A stretch of DNA of 64,000 nucleotides from positions 466,001 to 530,000 of the forward strand of contig BROG01000079.1 in the NCBI GenBank assembly GCA_030159075.1, given 5' to 3'. This document shows, piece by piece, positions 40,688-52,808 of this stretch. The notes beneath the pieces are model-generated. The model was not told where the DNA came from and did not search any database. It saw only the letters and a program-made list of their open reading frames with translations. Made by a program: the position numbers and the translations under genes. Position 1 is the stretch's first letter. Every line of letters begins with the position of its first letter. The DNA is from Atrina japonica. Its lineage: Eukaryota > Mollusca > Bivalvia > Pterioida > Pinnidae.

Positions 40688-40718
<31 letters not shown>
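40686..40718. repeat. (AC)n microsatellite
   Basis: About 33 bp of AC repeat. Confidence 0.95.
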
Positions 40719-40878
40719 AACAGAATCCGACATGCGTTTGCAATCAGATCACATTAATGATACTTGTTTTGGATATTTTCAACATCCTGAAACGGCTTTC
40801 CACATATATCATCTAACATAAAGGGTATCGCAGGATATCCAAGTCTGTTTCAGTGCCACGTGTTTAATGAAATGGTCA

Positions 40879-40937
40879 GTGGTTACAATAATCGCGCAAC
40901 ATTCACTCACCAAATACATCAGATGTATTGTAACCAC
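40879..40937. repeat. Nested inverted repeats
   Basis: GTGGTTACAAT (40879-40889) and its exact reverse complement ATTGTAACCAC (40927-40937) enclose an overlapping palindrome AATACATC, A, GATGTATT (40913-40929). Two alternative hairpins share the right arm. Confidence 0.7.
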
Positions 40938-41399
40938 TTTTTAGCTTACCTGGCAGACAGCAGGTATGGCTGTAATGTAGTGTCATGTTAAAATAGTAAG
41001 TTATTCTATGCTTTGTACGAAAGTCATATCACACTAAAGAATTTGTACGTGTCAGTCTCTAAGTATGGTGTGGCCTAAAACACTATTCAAAACTCAAATT
41101 TATTCACACTTATTATGGGTGTAATATAGTAATTATAGCATTAAGTATTCCTAAAATATTTTGTCGCACTATGGTTGATCATAAGTCAGTATGTCAAAAG
41201 TTGGACGTCACAATATAAATAGTGATTCTCACGTAAGTCTTGTCATGTATGGGTCATGTGTATCTGTTTTCTTTAGATCACCAAGTAATACCAGTCTTTT
41301 CTGATCAGTCAGTATATCATAGTATTATGGACAAACATAGTATATATTTCCCATGCAATCGTTCGCACCTTTCGGCGTATGTAGTATTCAAACTCAATT
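40938..41399. other. Spacer, no gene recognised
   Basis: A 73-codon ORF at 41240-41461 runs into the retrozyme segment and is not a gene. Confidence 0.5.
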
Positions 41400-41404
41400 T
41401 TCGG

Positions 41405-41661
<257 letters not shown>

Positions 41662-41773
41662 CTCCGACTTCCAGACAGAGGACAGAGTACATATCAAGAC
41701 TGTTTCTTTTATACTTTTACCACGTATCACTTCTCAGATACAAAATCTAACTAGTTTACTGATTTTGCACTCC

Positions 41774-41995
41774 CAGGGACCAGTTTCACTAAAGGTGGTA
41801 ACGTAGACGTAGGTAATTCGTAACTTAGTCTTATATGAGTTTCACATACGGTTGTATCTTTCTCCCTACCTATGAAATTACGTCCGAGTCTACTTCTGCC
41901 CCTAAGTCACACGTAACTTCGTGTACGTTAACGTGTATCGTAACTCGAATTGTGTCTAAAGTTACGTTTAGGTTTACGGGTAGAGGTGATCCCTG
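41774..41995. mobile_element. Possible MITE with CAGGGAYCA ends
   Basis: Starts CAGGGACCAGTTTCAC; the reverse complement of the right end reads CAGGGATCACC. The interior is full of ACGTAACTT/GTTACGT motifs, giving strong self-complementarity. No target duplication was confirmed. Confidence 0.4.
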
Positions 41996-42228
41996 TTAAT
42001 CATTTCCTGTATGAGATAATTCGTTTGATCTATCTGATTATAATGTAAGGAAACTCAGATACAGCGTTATTATTCAATCTAAAGGATACATCTTTTGATT
42101 CGATTCGGTCGTGCTTGAAATGTGAAAACTAAAATAGCATTGTTTTATAACATAAGACTGTGGTAAAGTCAAAGTTTTACTAGTGTAAATTCATCAACAG
42201 AAAACTTTCAAGGCACACACCGTTGCGT

Positions 42229-42230
<2 letters not shown>

Positions 42231-42301
<71 letters not shown>
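42231..42301. repeat. (CA)n microsatellite
   Basis: About 70 bp of CA repeat. Confidence 0.97.
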
Positions 42302-42302
<1 letters not shown>

Positions 42303-42495
42303 AACAGGTCCTGATGGAACTATCAATATATAATAGTAAAACATTCCCCATGACTTGAATTGAACATTCTTTAACGCTCGAATGCATGTATTTTAGTAAT
42401 ACTTTTTTCGTCCGATAAACAGCACTTAATATATAAATAACTGACAAAAAGATGGCTAGTTATTAATACTCTTCAGTGGTATCTTATTTCCAATA

Positions 42496-42755
42496 GGGGC
42501 CTCCGTGGCCCAGTGGTCAGAGCATTGCGTTTTGAACCATGAAGACTCTCACTTCCAGTCAGCGCAGGTTCGAGCCCCGCTGGAACCTAGGCTGATTTCT
42601 GTGAGCAAGTCTGCTACTTTATTTACGGAAACCCGGTGGTCTCTTTCCGGGTACATTGTAACCGATTTCTCTCCCCCACCATTAAAAACTAGCCGTCAGC
42701 GTATAACTGGAAAGTTGTTGATTGTGCTGTAAAACACTGTTCAACTTTCAAAATT
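42496..42755 (+). mobile_element. tRNA-derived SINE, family 1, copy 5 (best preserved)
   Basis: GGGGCCTCCGTGGCCCAGTGG, TCAGAGC and a near-perfect B box (GGTTCGAGCCCC) keep the tRNA-like head readable with a long variable arm. Body: CTAGGCTGATTTCTGTGAG, CCCGGTGGTCTCTTTCCGGG, CATTAAAAACTAGCCGTCAG, GTATAACTGG and GTGCTGTAAAACACTGTTC. It reads as the least diverged member and is the natural reference for the family. Confidence 0.85.
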
Positions 42756-44458
42756 CCAAGTTCATTTTCAATATCAGATCACTTTTATGCAATTCAATAT
42801 TTTACGGTTGTTTATTCTATCATTTACCGTTGGAGTCACTGAAATTTTACATATACGCACAATGTTGACAAAGCATTAATCATTCGTATTCTGGATAACA
42901 GAAACATCAATAGCCGTTTTATCACCATGGCTATTTTCACCATCCATCTCCTTGTAGCCCCATCAAAGATTAATAAATATGCGATATACCCATCAATTAC
43001 CCGCATTATAGATATTGGCTAATTACAAACGGACATCGAACATTGTGAATCAGTTCGGATTATATAGCCACGTAATCGCCCAAACACGTGCATTTCATGC
43101 CATGAACGTGTATTCCATGTTTTTATAACGTGACCAGCAGTGCTTGAATACAAAAGCCCTAAGTAACATATTGAAATTATATTTTGTCTTGGAGCGTTTG
43201 ATTTGAAAATGCATATAATTGTTAAACAATGACCGGGGTAATTTCCTTTTAAACATGGTTAAATTTGAATGTGCCATGTCTCCTTTTCACTGTATGAAAC
43301 TGATCGACACAAAATTAAACCTGATAAGGGTTGCAATTTGCACGTGTGACGGAGAGAAACATGTACAGGATCAATGGGTTTAAATTAGTTTTATTGAAAT
43401 CCTTGAACAAAATATTTTACAAGCAATTGATATTAGAACTTAGCAGATTAACGTTTGGAAACACAAACCCGGCTTATGTAAACATTAGACTCAAAACATT
43501 TCGTTGTAAATCCATGATCTGGGGACACGATATATTACCAGGTGCAAAATAAATAGACTACAATAGCTAATGTCAATCTTCCCGGTCACCTGTAATAAAA
43601 GGGTTCCTTCGATCCGATTCGCCACGTCGATGGGATGACAAAAGGGTTGATCCGTAAGGATCAAACGCTCAGATAATTCCGACGGTCTCGCAGTGAAACC
43701 CTATGAACGGCATGCGACTGTGATCCCATGGTTTAAATAATTCTTAGTCATATTACAAGCTGTTTGTAACACATACATCCGTGCGTAAACGTCTGCAATC
43801 TTTCGATGTCGTATCTCGAAAGAATAAAAAAATAACTGAAATGATTTTGTAGTGAGAAACGAAATGATGAATTTTTCTCTTCACAGGATAGAAATGCGTT
43901 GAACGAACATTGTTACAATATAGTTTTCAATGGACGTTCTACGGGTTGAAAGATTACTACGGGTCAAATAACATTTGTTATTCCTGTACAAATCTAACAC
44001 CAGTTATTGTCCCAGAGATTACAATTAATCCCAAAGTCAATTTGCCCGTAACCAATCTCGGGTAAACTGAGGATAGATATATGTCCAAAGCCTTGTCCAA
44101 TTAAAGAAAAAGCGAGTGCACACTCCGCAGGGGAGACGACGTTGGAATAGTGTTCGACAAATTGCGATAACCTCAAATGTCAACCTTCAGTACTAACGGG
44201 AAAACGTGGAATTTGATTAAACAAGCATTCAGGATACACCCTTACACGAGATAAAGATGAAAAACGTATTTTTAAAAGCCAAATGCGTCAGTTTTATAAA
44301 TGACCGCGACTTCAATTATAAAACACTGCATTCGTATGTCAGTGTTATACTGAAGTTGAAGATTAAACAATAGTGGAGGCTAATTTGCATTCTGTCAGTC
44401 ATTGATTGAAAATTAATTATCTTGAGACATGTTTGTTACGGTCAAGGTAACTTAGAAG
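42756..44458. other. Low-copy interval, no gene recognised
   Basis: ORFs of 60-73 codons (43095-43277 minus, 43331-43552 plus, 43994-44176 minus) show no domain. No repeat was matched elsewhere. Confidence 0.5.
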
Positions 44459-44494
<36 letters not shown>

Positions 44495-44565
44495 GGATGG
44501 ATGGATGGATAGATAGATAGCTGGGTGGATGAATATGTGGAAGAATGGAAGGATGGATGGATACA
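44459..44565. repeat. (GATA)n/(GATG)n microsatellite
   Basis: GATA repeat to about 44,490, GGAT units, GATA again, then degenerate GGATGGATG to about 44,561. Confidence 0.95.
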
Positions 44566-44689
44566 GTAGCAATAGTTACATAACTGACATTTCAATGAAA
44601 GTCATTATTAAGAAAGAGATCATTAATGATAAATTCAAATATATGATTACGGATTCATACCGGTATGGGATATGTCGACGGGCACTAGG

Positions 44690-44795
44690 CCTCCATGATA
44701 CCTCATCACACCTCAAGATATTTGGAGGTCCTTGTTTGTGCAATATTCACCCTTTTTGTATACTGATTGTTGTGAATTTTCGTAGACGTCCTTAC
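44690..44795 (+). repeat. Dispersed repeat (family R-C), diverged fragment
   Basis: CTCCATGATACCTCATC, GGAGGTCCTTGTTTGTGC, AATATTCACC and TTGTATACTGATTG parallel the CTCCATGACACCTGA, AGAGGTCCGTGTTTGTCC and AATATTCACC of 27755-27895. Confidence 0.5.
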
Positions 44796-45738
44796 GGCTA
44801 ACAAAATGTTATCTGTAGTATTTACATCAAAACTTTAATCATTCTTGTACATTATTTTTTCTTGCATGTTTCACAGCAATTAAGAGTATATAGGTTTCAA
44901 ACAAATGGCGTCCAAAATTGGGAAGGACCAGGATTTTCACTCCTTTTGCTGGTCAAGTATATTGCCTTAGGATTTTGTAAGTAGATATGTAATCTTGTAT
45001 AATGTTTATAAGAGACCAAAGCAGACAACAGGAAGAATTGTTATAAAACATGCAAATATAAAGCATTAGATCCTTTAGAAAAAGTTCCTGAAATGCATTT
45101 TGTTAATGATATTATGTTGTACATACACGAGCGATGGCGTATCGCTTTCATTATTCGACACAAATTATGTAATTAATGGTACTTCTCCATCTCATGCTGG
45201 GTTAGTAGCATGACTATTAAATCCCAGCAGATTTTCTAGTTTATCTTTCAAATGTAACCGTGGCAAACAAAAGGATTAGCATCTCTATAAACAAATATTC
45301 CTTAGTCTGTCTGTTGGCGCAATATAAAATTCAATGTAATTTCAAACATTTATTATTTAGCAATTAATTTAAGTTTCATATAATTTTAGCTAATCAGTTG
45401 CTACAGTTTTGCATAAAACTGATAAATTATTAATAACATCTAACGAGTGTTCTTCAGTATAATGCAGAAATAAGCAATTTTTTCAAATGCCCAACAAAAT
45501 GGGTTAAAAGTGTTGTTGACTATTTCAAATCTTATTCTTTAGAGAGAACGGTATATACAGTTATTCATGATGATATACATATATGCAAATAAAAAGTTCA
45601 TTCATATTTAAATTAATATTTCATCGAACCATTAATATTTAAATATATGTATATATTGATGATACATGATGTTGGGAATGAATGCAACACATGTATGCTA
45701 AATAATGTGGTATTCAATTAAAATCCATTGTTAGAATG

Positions 45739-45746
<8 letters not shown>
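44796..45746. other. Spacer, nothing recognised
   Basis: AT-rich, no supported feature. Confidence 0.5.

Positions 45747-45829
<83 letters not shown>
45747..45829. repeat. Compound (CA)n and (AT)n microsatellite
   Basis: CA repeat to about 45,781, then AAACAG, then AT repeat to about 45,829. Confidence 0.96.
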
Positions 45830-45831
<2 letters not shown>

Positions 45832-46379
45832 AAGAAAAATAAAAAAAGCAACACGTGTTTACAAAAACGCAAGCGCTTTCAGGCGTTTGGTTTATATAGC
45901 TAACAACTGTAGTTACTATTAATTATTATGTATTTATTATATATACATGTATGTGTTCTTATGTAGAAGAAACACAATCAGATTTGTTCATCGATTTATA
46001 ATTTTATACTAGTTTGCTGTGCATTACAAAATTACAACAAAGTGCAGCAAAGTCACTAAATGATGAATAATTTCCACTTATGATTGTTTATTTTGCAATA
46101 GAATTATCATCCATCCTGTTTGGTCCTGATATCGATTTATATAAGTTTAAGTGGCAAACATTTACACAGATTTAGGTTTTTATTTAGTTCATGTTTTTGT
46201 ATGTTTTTCCAACAGTATATGTGTTACATAGACAGCATATTTGATATAAACTGCAGATAAGTATCTCTATGAGCTACAAAGATATTCACTTTGGTTAGAT
46301 TCAGTCATATAATTAATTTTCTCAACCTAACTAATCCATATTTGAAAAATATATAGCAATTGATAAATACTGGACAATA
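45830..46379. other. Spacer, nothing recognised
   Basis: AT-rich, no supported feature. Confidence 0.5.
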
Positions 46380-46384
46380 ACCAT

Positions 46385-46700
46385 TTAAATACATAAATCT
46401 AGTAACTGGTATGTCGGTACTAGCTTATTATCTTATACTAAAGTAATAGTTCGAACTAGTCACACCATTTAAATTCTAAATTCTTCGAAAGATAAGATAG
46501 TAATCTTTTTACAGTGGTTACTTTTAGACGGATTTGGTTATGCATATAAATTTTTATTATTTGGTCTTGTATGATACCACTTTCCCTTCAGAAAATCCTT
46601 TTAGAAAATTTTAAATTGTAGCTGAACTGACGAAGTCTGATTGACAGAAACGATGTCTTGAACATTATAACTTTGGTATTATATTCATAATATTTATTTT
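46385..46700 (+). mobile_element. Retrozyme-like repeat, locus 3, single near-complete unit
   Basis: Starts in the body at AAATCTAGTAACTGGTATGTC, passes the hairpin region (diverged here), TATACTAAAGTAAT, CACACCATTTAAATTCTAAA, TTTTTACAGTGGTTAC and TATGATACCACTTTCC, and ends after the hammerhead in ACTTTGGTATTATATTCATA. It is more diverged than locus 1. Confidence 0.7.
46621..46663 (+). ncRNA. Hammerhead ribozyme, copy C (degenerate)
   Basis: GCTGAA, CTGACGA (variable position 7 changed), AGTC, TGATT, GACA, GAAAC, then GATGTC with one base lost from stem III, and TTGAAC. Helix I retains only part of its pairing. Probably inactive or weak. Confidence 0.55.
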
Positions 46701-47887
46701 TTCATTTTATGGTACCCGTTACTTAGATAAATATTTAATAAAACTACTATCATTCAATGTACCTCCAAGACACTTTTAAACATAGAACTGGCGAATCTAT
46801 ATGAAGACAACGATTGGCATGAGAAACGATTTAGTTTTATTATGCCCCTCGAGTTGAACTTCAAATTGTGGTGCCGTGTTGTTTGCGAATTCTCACTGTT
46901 CAGGTAGACACCCATAAGATAAGTCAAGTTTGTGTCTCCTCGTCACTGGCTGGGATCGTCTCAACATCGGTGGAAGGTGGAATACAATTACAGTGGAACT
47001 TGGAAAAAACAACAATTAAACAAACACACATTTTTAGATTTTAGAAAAGACCTGAAACACATTTATGTCTAAGCGGTAAAGCTTACCAACCAGCACGATG
47101 CTGATTGCTACCTGCGTCAGACATTCACGTTTGACAGACATATTTTGAAAAAAAAAACAATAGTTGACTTAGCATCCATCTTTTAACCAAAACCGTCATG
47201 GACAGACTTACAACAAAGTGTTTTAATTATACTGACATACCTGTTATACAGGTCAATACGACAGGTCACGATTTCAAGATTAAGCGATCTGATAATTTGA
47301 ATAAACTGGGTCAGATAAGTATTAGAATAATTATGATAAGCAATAATTTATTAAACCATTACAACCTTCGAATCATTTTTATGGGATATTTGAAATTTCA
47401 CATAGAATAAATTAAATTTTGACTAGTAAATAAACCAACATACGATACAGCACATTTTGAAAGAGTTTGAAATGTACACTAGATGTTTGGTGATAATTCA
47501 CAGCAACGCGTCGAAACTTTTCATTACTTTATATAGCATGTTTCTGGTAAACTTATGATCTACATCTTAATTTAATTACAGGACCAGACATTCGTCTGTT
47601 AATAATTTCTGGGATCACCGTAACTGGCTATGGTCTGTTGAAAATATCTAAACCGTCATGTGCAAATTTAAATGAAAATGCATGAAATCTGTAAAACAAA
47701 TGCCACTACTTGGAAAGAGCCGACTATTACGTGATCGCAGAAAGTACTCTTTACTGCATTTCGATTATTTGTTCTGGGTCATTTGGTAAGTCTAAAGTTA
47801 AACCAATATAACCTGGCGGGTGGGATCTTATGAACTCTTTCTTGACCTGGGCGAGTTAAAAGTTTAGGTAGTAAAGTATAACATTAA
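46701..47887. other. Spacer, no gene recognised
   Basis: The 46,840-47,000 stretch is GC-richer (GTGGTGCCGTGTTG, GGCTGGGATCG) but has no ORF or repeat match. Confidence 0.5.
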
Positions 47888-47924
47888 AATTACACTGACT
47901 AGAGTAATCGTTCCTACTTGTCAC
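47888..47924 (+). repeat. 37-bp direct repeat, copy 1
   Basis: AATTACACTGACTAGAGTAA followed by TCGTTCCTACTTGTCAC is identical to 49755-49791. Flanks differ on both sides. Confidence 0.85.
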
Positions 47925-48357
47925 CAAACATAAGAGAGTATCCAGTGAGGAATAAAACGTCTTTCCCCGTGCAGCATGTCATAACCGAAAAGTGAGTAGA
48001 ATCATTCGTATGATAATCGAAAGGTTACTCCACCCCGCCATCTTATGTGAATCGGACAATACCTCCATTAAAGATGGAAACGCGGATATATATATATATC
48101 GCGGATTCCTTTAGAGGACAGACAGAAAATAAAATGTCAGTTTTCAGATTTCTATCTTTATTAGGGTTACTTGTTCATTATATAAAATGATGGATACTGT
48201 AATTATTTTCAGTATTTGTGTTATTCCAAAATGTCCAAATGGACGTAACAATTGCTTACCTGCATTATATCTGATCAATATATCATTAACATGTGACCGG
48301 TTAGAAATCAAAAGTAGTTTTCTTTGTTGGTGTAAATTTGTAGGGGTGCACATTGAT

Positions 48358-48500
48358 CCATTATTATTATTATTATCATAAGACTGTTTCTCAAATACTT
48401 CTAGCTTTTTTATAACTAATATCATCATCATTATTATCATTATTGTTGTTATTGTTATTATTATTGTTGTTGTTACTGTTGTTGTTTTTGTTGTTGTTTT
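48358..48500. repeat. (ATT)n / (GTT)n trinucleotide-rich stretch
   Basis: TTATTATTATTATTA at 48,361, then ATCATCATCATTATTATC and GTTGTTATTGTTATTATTG to about 48,497. The 192-codon minus ORF across 48144-48722 is composed of this and the GT tract and is not a gene. Confidence 0.9.
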
Positions 48501-48605
48501 GTGGTCTTCAAGAATACAGTAAATTTGCTGTGTAATTCGCGTGTACTTGAATAAAACATAATAATGTTTTATTACTATAATAAATAATAAGTTCTGCTTA
48601 TTATG

Positions 48606-48755
48606 TGTGTATGTGTTTGTGTCTATGTATGTGCGTGTTTGTGTGTATGCGCGCGAGTGTGTGTGTGTGATTGAGTGTGTATGTGTGTGAGTGTGAATGT
48701 GTGTGTTTGCGTGAGCGTGCATGCGTGCGTATGTGTGGATGTGTGTGGCTTTGTC
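48606..48755. repeat. Degenerate (GT)n-rich stretch
   Basis: TGTGTGTATGTGTTTGTG-type repeat with GCGCGAG and GCATGCGTGCG interruptions. Confidence 0.9.
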
Positions 48756-49754
48756 TGACCATAGATATGAATCAATGGGGACATAACTGGCTTAAAGTGA
48801 CACGGAAAACATCATAACAACACCATACGTCAAATCTATATCAACATAGAATACAAAACGTTATAAAATAAATCGGCATTAGAAAATCCACAGGCTGGTA
48901 GAACGCACGTGCTCCAAGAGGAATTTGATATTTATTAAATTAATATATTATTTGACATTTTTTGACGAAATCATTGTCATTTTACGAATATTGTTACAAT
49001 TTTCCCAAACAATACTTTTCGACTGTGTTATGTACAATTGCCCTATTTAATGTCGAGTATCTGTAACTGCAGACTAATGTTACCTTCTTCAGATTAAAAT
49101 ATTATTAACTGTATCGTCAGGAACACGATATGGAATGCACTTGATAGAATATCATTCCTTTACTGCTATTTGCGAATGATAAAACGCACATGAAACATCA
49201 AAAGCCAAGTATATTAATATTTTACTGCAAAATTAAACTTCATAGTTCTCTTATCGATAATGTATATATAGGTATATAACGTATATTACACGAACGATCA
49301 GTTACTGTGGGATACGAAATATTATTTTGTATTATTGTTAAAAAGGATTTCCAGTGTAACATAAATTTTGTAAAGTAAGCATAGTACAGAATTTAACTAA
49401 TATGAATGTAAATATACAACGTCCAACATGTATGTTGTAGTGTTCACATTATTGAACAGAGCGAGTTAACACGGACGACCAAAATTCCAAAATTCAAACT
49501 TTCCAAAATTGCTCATTTTACACTGATGATGATAAATACATTTTCCAATTTAATGATGAAAAACACATTGGATTTATCAATGACAAAGGCAAAATCAATA
49601 TCAAAGTTAATGGAATACATTTTCCGTCGTTAATTGTATGTAAATGTCTTTCTTATAAATACAAAAATAAATAATTGACTGAAAAACATTTACAATTAAT
49701 GTTCATTAACATAGTATCTATTCATTCACACTTTTCTCTTTTTGAAATTTTTAG
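48756..49754. other. Spacer, nothing recognised
   Basis: AT-rich, no supported feature. Confidence 0.5.
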
Positions 49755-49791
49755 AATTACACTGACTAGAGTAATCGTTCCTACTTGTCAC
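49755..49791 (+). repeat. 37-bp direct repeat, copy 2
   Basis: Exact copy of 47888-47924, 1867 bp away, in the same orientation. Confidence 0.85.
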
Positions 49792-50104
49792 TTGCATATT
49801 AAATTTATCTATTACGAAACTCCCGATCAAATTTACAATTAAACGACTATTTATTGATCATTTGATTGGCACATTATACGTCTGTTTTCGATTCATTAGT
49901 CGGGAAGTACATTACATGTACTTGGCGAGGCGCTCGACAAATACAAAGAAAGTATTTGGTCTTTCACGCCAAGATATGAATCTGAAGCTCGTGTCAGGAG
50001 GAGTGATAAGATAGAGAGGACACATTGTAATGTTGTGAAACTATACAAAGGCAATTCATAGCTTGGCGTACAACAAGATGAAAAATACGCGTATGAAATA
50101 TCAT
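49792..50104. other. Spacer, nothing recognised
   Basis: No supported feature. Confidence 0.5.
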
Positions 50105-50150
50105 ATATATAATACCAAAGTTATAGTTTAAAATACGGGCAAACACAAAT

Positions 50151-50188
50151 GCTCAAGACGATCGTTTCTGTCAATTCGACAGTTGAGC
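50151..50188 (-). ncRNA. Hammerhead ribozyme, copy F (core deleted)
   Basis: Helix I and GAAAC are preserved, but 6 nt (GATGAA on the minus strand) are missing from the CTGATGA core. Catalytically dead. Confidence 0.65.
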
Positions 50189-50193
50189 TCTAA

Positions 50194-50195
<2 letters not shown>

Positions 50196-50270
<75 letters not shown>
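50196..50270. repeat. (TA)n microsatellite inside retrozyme locus 4
   Basis: Begins directly after the unit sequence TCTAATTTAA, where intact units read AATTTAAAATGTATGTG, so it expanded from or inserted at that point. Confidence 0.95.
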
Positions 50271-50274
<4 letters not shown>

Positions 50275-50440
50275 CCTGCTATAGCGGTCACCTTTATATA
50301 ACGATTACCTATTTATAAGGGCCAGTTTTTTCAAGTCCCTTGACTGCATACTTCAACTAAATTAAACCTGTGTATAAGGGTCACCTGCAAATAAAGGTCA
50401 ATATTTTCTGGTCCCTTGGGTGGCCCCTATATATTATAAA
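50271..50440. mobile_element. Pogo/mariner-like MITE, second copy, ends eroded
   Basis: AAAACCTGCTATAGCGGTCAC, AAGGGCCAG, AAGTCCCTTGACTGCATAC, GTGTATAAGGGTCACCTGCA and GGTCCCTTGG match 40406-40584 throughout. The outer CAGT of each inverted repeat is replaced by (TA)n or AT-rich sequence. Confidence 0.75.
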
Positions 50441-50459
50441 ATAATACCAAAGTTATAAT

Positions 50460-50496
50460 GCTGAAGACGGTCGTTTCTGTCAATTAGACAGTTGAG
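50460..50496 (-). ncRNA. Hammerhead ribozyme, copy G (core deleted)
   Basis: Carries the same 6-nt core deletion as copy F, plus changes in helix I (GCTGAA on plus). Catalytically dead. Confidence 0.65.
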
Positions 50497-50502
50497 TTCC
50501 AA

Positions 50503-50504
<2 letters not shown>

Positions 50505-50571
<67 letters not shown>
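50505..50571. repeat. (AT)n microsatellite inside retrozyme locus 4
   Basis: Starts after CCAATTTAA, the same unit position as the tract at 50196-50270. Confidence 0.95.
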
Positions 50572-50575
<4 letters not shown>

Positions 50576-50596
50576 ACATAATACCAAAGTTATAAT

Positions 50597-50640
50597 GATC
50601 AAAACGATCGTTTCTGTAAATTAGACTTCATCAGATGAGC
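50597..50640 (-). ncRNA. Hammerhead ribozyme, copy H (core intact, helix I and cleavage site altered)
   Basis: Minus strand: GCTCAT, CTGATGA, AGTC, TAATT, TACA, GAAAC, ACG/CGT, T, TTGATC. The core is complete, but helix I has mismatches, stem II lost a pair, and the cleavage-site base is T instead of C. Activity is doubtful. Confidence 0.6.
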
Positions 50641-50843
50641 TCCAATTTAAAATGTATGTGTATTTTCTAAACAGAAAGTGGTATCAAGCAAGGCCAAATA
50701 ATAAATCTAAAAAGTATATAACCGAAATCCGTGTAAAAGGATTACTATCTTAGCTTTATACCCTCGGGGATTCAAACGGTCCACCAACAGTGTCAACGAC
50801 CTAGTGGTTATAAATATTATAAGAATAATACCAAAGTTATAAT

Positions 50844-50887
50844 ACTCAAGACGATCGTTTCTGTCAATTAGACTGCATCAGATGAAC
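50844..50887 (-). ncRNA. Hammerhead ribozyme, copy I (A9 changed)
   Basis: Minus strand has CTGATGC in place of CTGATGA, intact GAAAC, stem III and C, with partial helix I (GTTCAT against TTGAGT). Probably inactive. Confidence 0.6.
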
Positions 50888-51136
50888 TCAAATTTCAAAA
50901 GTATGTGTATTTTCTAAACAGAAAGTGGTATCATACAAGGCCAAATAATAAATGTAAAAAGTATATAACCGAAAGCCGTCTAAGAGTAACCACCGTAAAA
51001 AGATCAGTGCCAAATATAACATTAGTATCAGATTTTCAGCTGGTACCGAAATACCAGGTACTAGGTTTATATATACCCTCGAGGACTCAAACGGTCCACT
51101 AGCAGTGGCATCGACCTAGTGGTTATAAATATATAA

Positions 51137-51210
<74 letters not shown>

Positions 51211-51228
51211 ATATATATATATATATAT
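51137..51228. repeat. (AT)n microsatellite
   Basis: AT run with one GTGT interruption between retrozyme locus 4 and the hAT-like element. Confidence 0.95.
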
Positions 51229-51760
<532 letters not shown>

Positions 51761-52668
51761 AATGGACCAAAATAAATACGAAGACGGTTTTTTTTTGGGG
51801 GGGAGGGGGCAAATAACAAATAATATTATGTGACAAGTAGTGCTATGTGCAACATTTCGGACAGTCTTTTGACTAAACTCAGTTTTAGAGGCGGTTTATT
51901 GCGTAATGCATTTGAACAAAAATAAATACTACAGGGTTAATCGTTCTGAGAGATATCCAGGGGGATTATTTGAGAATTGCAAACTATAATTTAATACCTT
52001 GTTCAAATTTCGTGAAATTTATATCATTATCATTTAAGTCATTTAGTCCTTCATATGATAAATCCTTGAAATTTTATTAGATAACGCCACCATTCGTCTA
52101 ACGCAAATGTTGCATATAGCGGGTACATCACATTTCTTGACAAAGTCACCGTTCCTTAACAGGATTACCTACCGTACTGTAGATGGCGTCTCACTGTTTT
52201 GTATAGACATATAGACAGTGATGAGAAACCATGATAGAGAACAACTATCATAATAACTAAGGTTATACCATGTGATGTTCTAAACACAGCAATGCAAAGT
52301 GTCTCGTTGAACACTATGCCCTCGTAGTTTTACTTTCGGGTCACATTGCTTCCCAAAACAAAACTATGAGACCATAGTATCCAAGTTAATATGCATTATT
52401 AGGTGAGGGGAATGTCTACGTCATTTACAGTGAATAATTATTTTAGATCCTGTTGACCGAATATAATGCAAATAAAATATTTTGTTACACAATCAATAAA
52501 ATGTCAACTAGAAAAATAACCATTTGACCACTTTTTGGCTCGGGTTTAAAAATTACATAGTGAAATAGGGGTCACGTGTTACAAATATGCCGATGAAACA
52601 GAATTGTAAATGTTTTATCATTATAACCAATCTATTGTTTTCATTAGAAATAGAAGAGGTAGTAGTAA

Positions 52669-52670
<2 letters not shown>
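51761..52670. other. Spacer, no gene recognised
   Basis: Includes a T8/G-rich stretch (about 51,787-51,810, TTTTTTTTGGGGGGGAGGGGG). No supported gene. Confidence 0.5.
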
Positions 52671-52710
<40 letters not shown>

Positions 52711-52731
52711 GTGATGATAATTGTGATAATG

Positions 52732-52807
<76 letters not shown>
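52671..52807. repeat. (GAT)n microsatellite, about 137 bp
   Basis: GATGAT repeats with GGTGAT, AATTGTGATAAT and GGTGAT interruptions. The Asp-rich ORF (52587-52832) is an artefact of the repeat. Confidence 0.96.

Positions 52808-52808
<1 letters not shown>

Larger units (their letters stand above)
50108..51130 (-). mobile_element. Retrozyme-like tandem array, locus 4 (minus strand, four hammerheads)
   Basis: Four units on the minus strand, each announced on the plus strand by AATACCAAAGTTATA and a hammerhead, starting near 50,151, 50,460, 50,597 and 50,844. The third and fourth units keep the body (GAAAGTGGTATCA, GGCCAAATAATAAAT, ATACCCTCG, AACGGTCCAC, CGACCTAGTGGTTATAAAT); the fourth also has the TGGTACCGAAATACCAGG hairpin. 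The first two are cut by (TA)n tracts and by a MITE at 50271-50440. Hammerhead spacing is 309, 137 and 247 bp, so units have been variously deleted. Confidence 0.75.

Noticed and set aside
48084..48106. CGCGGATATATATATATATCGCG-like near palindrome
   Set aside because: Mostly a short AT repeat with chance CGCG flanks; one unpaired G breaks symmetry, and nothing else supports function.
48144..48722. 192-codon minus-strand ORF
   Set aside because: Composed of GT-rich (His/Thr) and ATT/GTT (Ile/Thr/Asn) simple repeats with a short unique part that has no recognisable domain.
50905..51102. 65-codon ORF within the retrozyme array
   Set aside because: It reads through the unit body; equivalent frames are broken in other units, so it is not conserved coding sequence.
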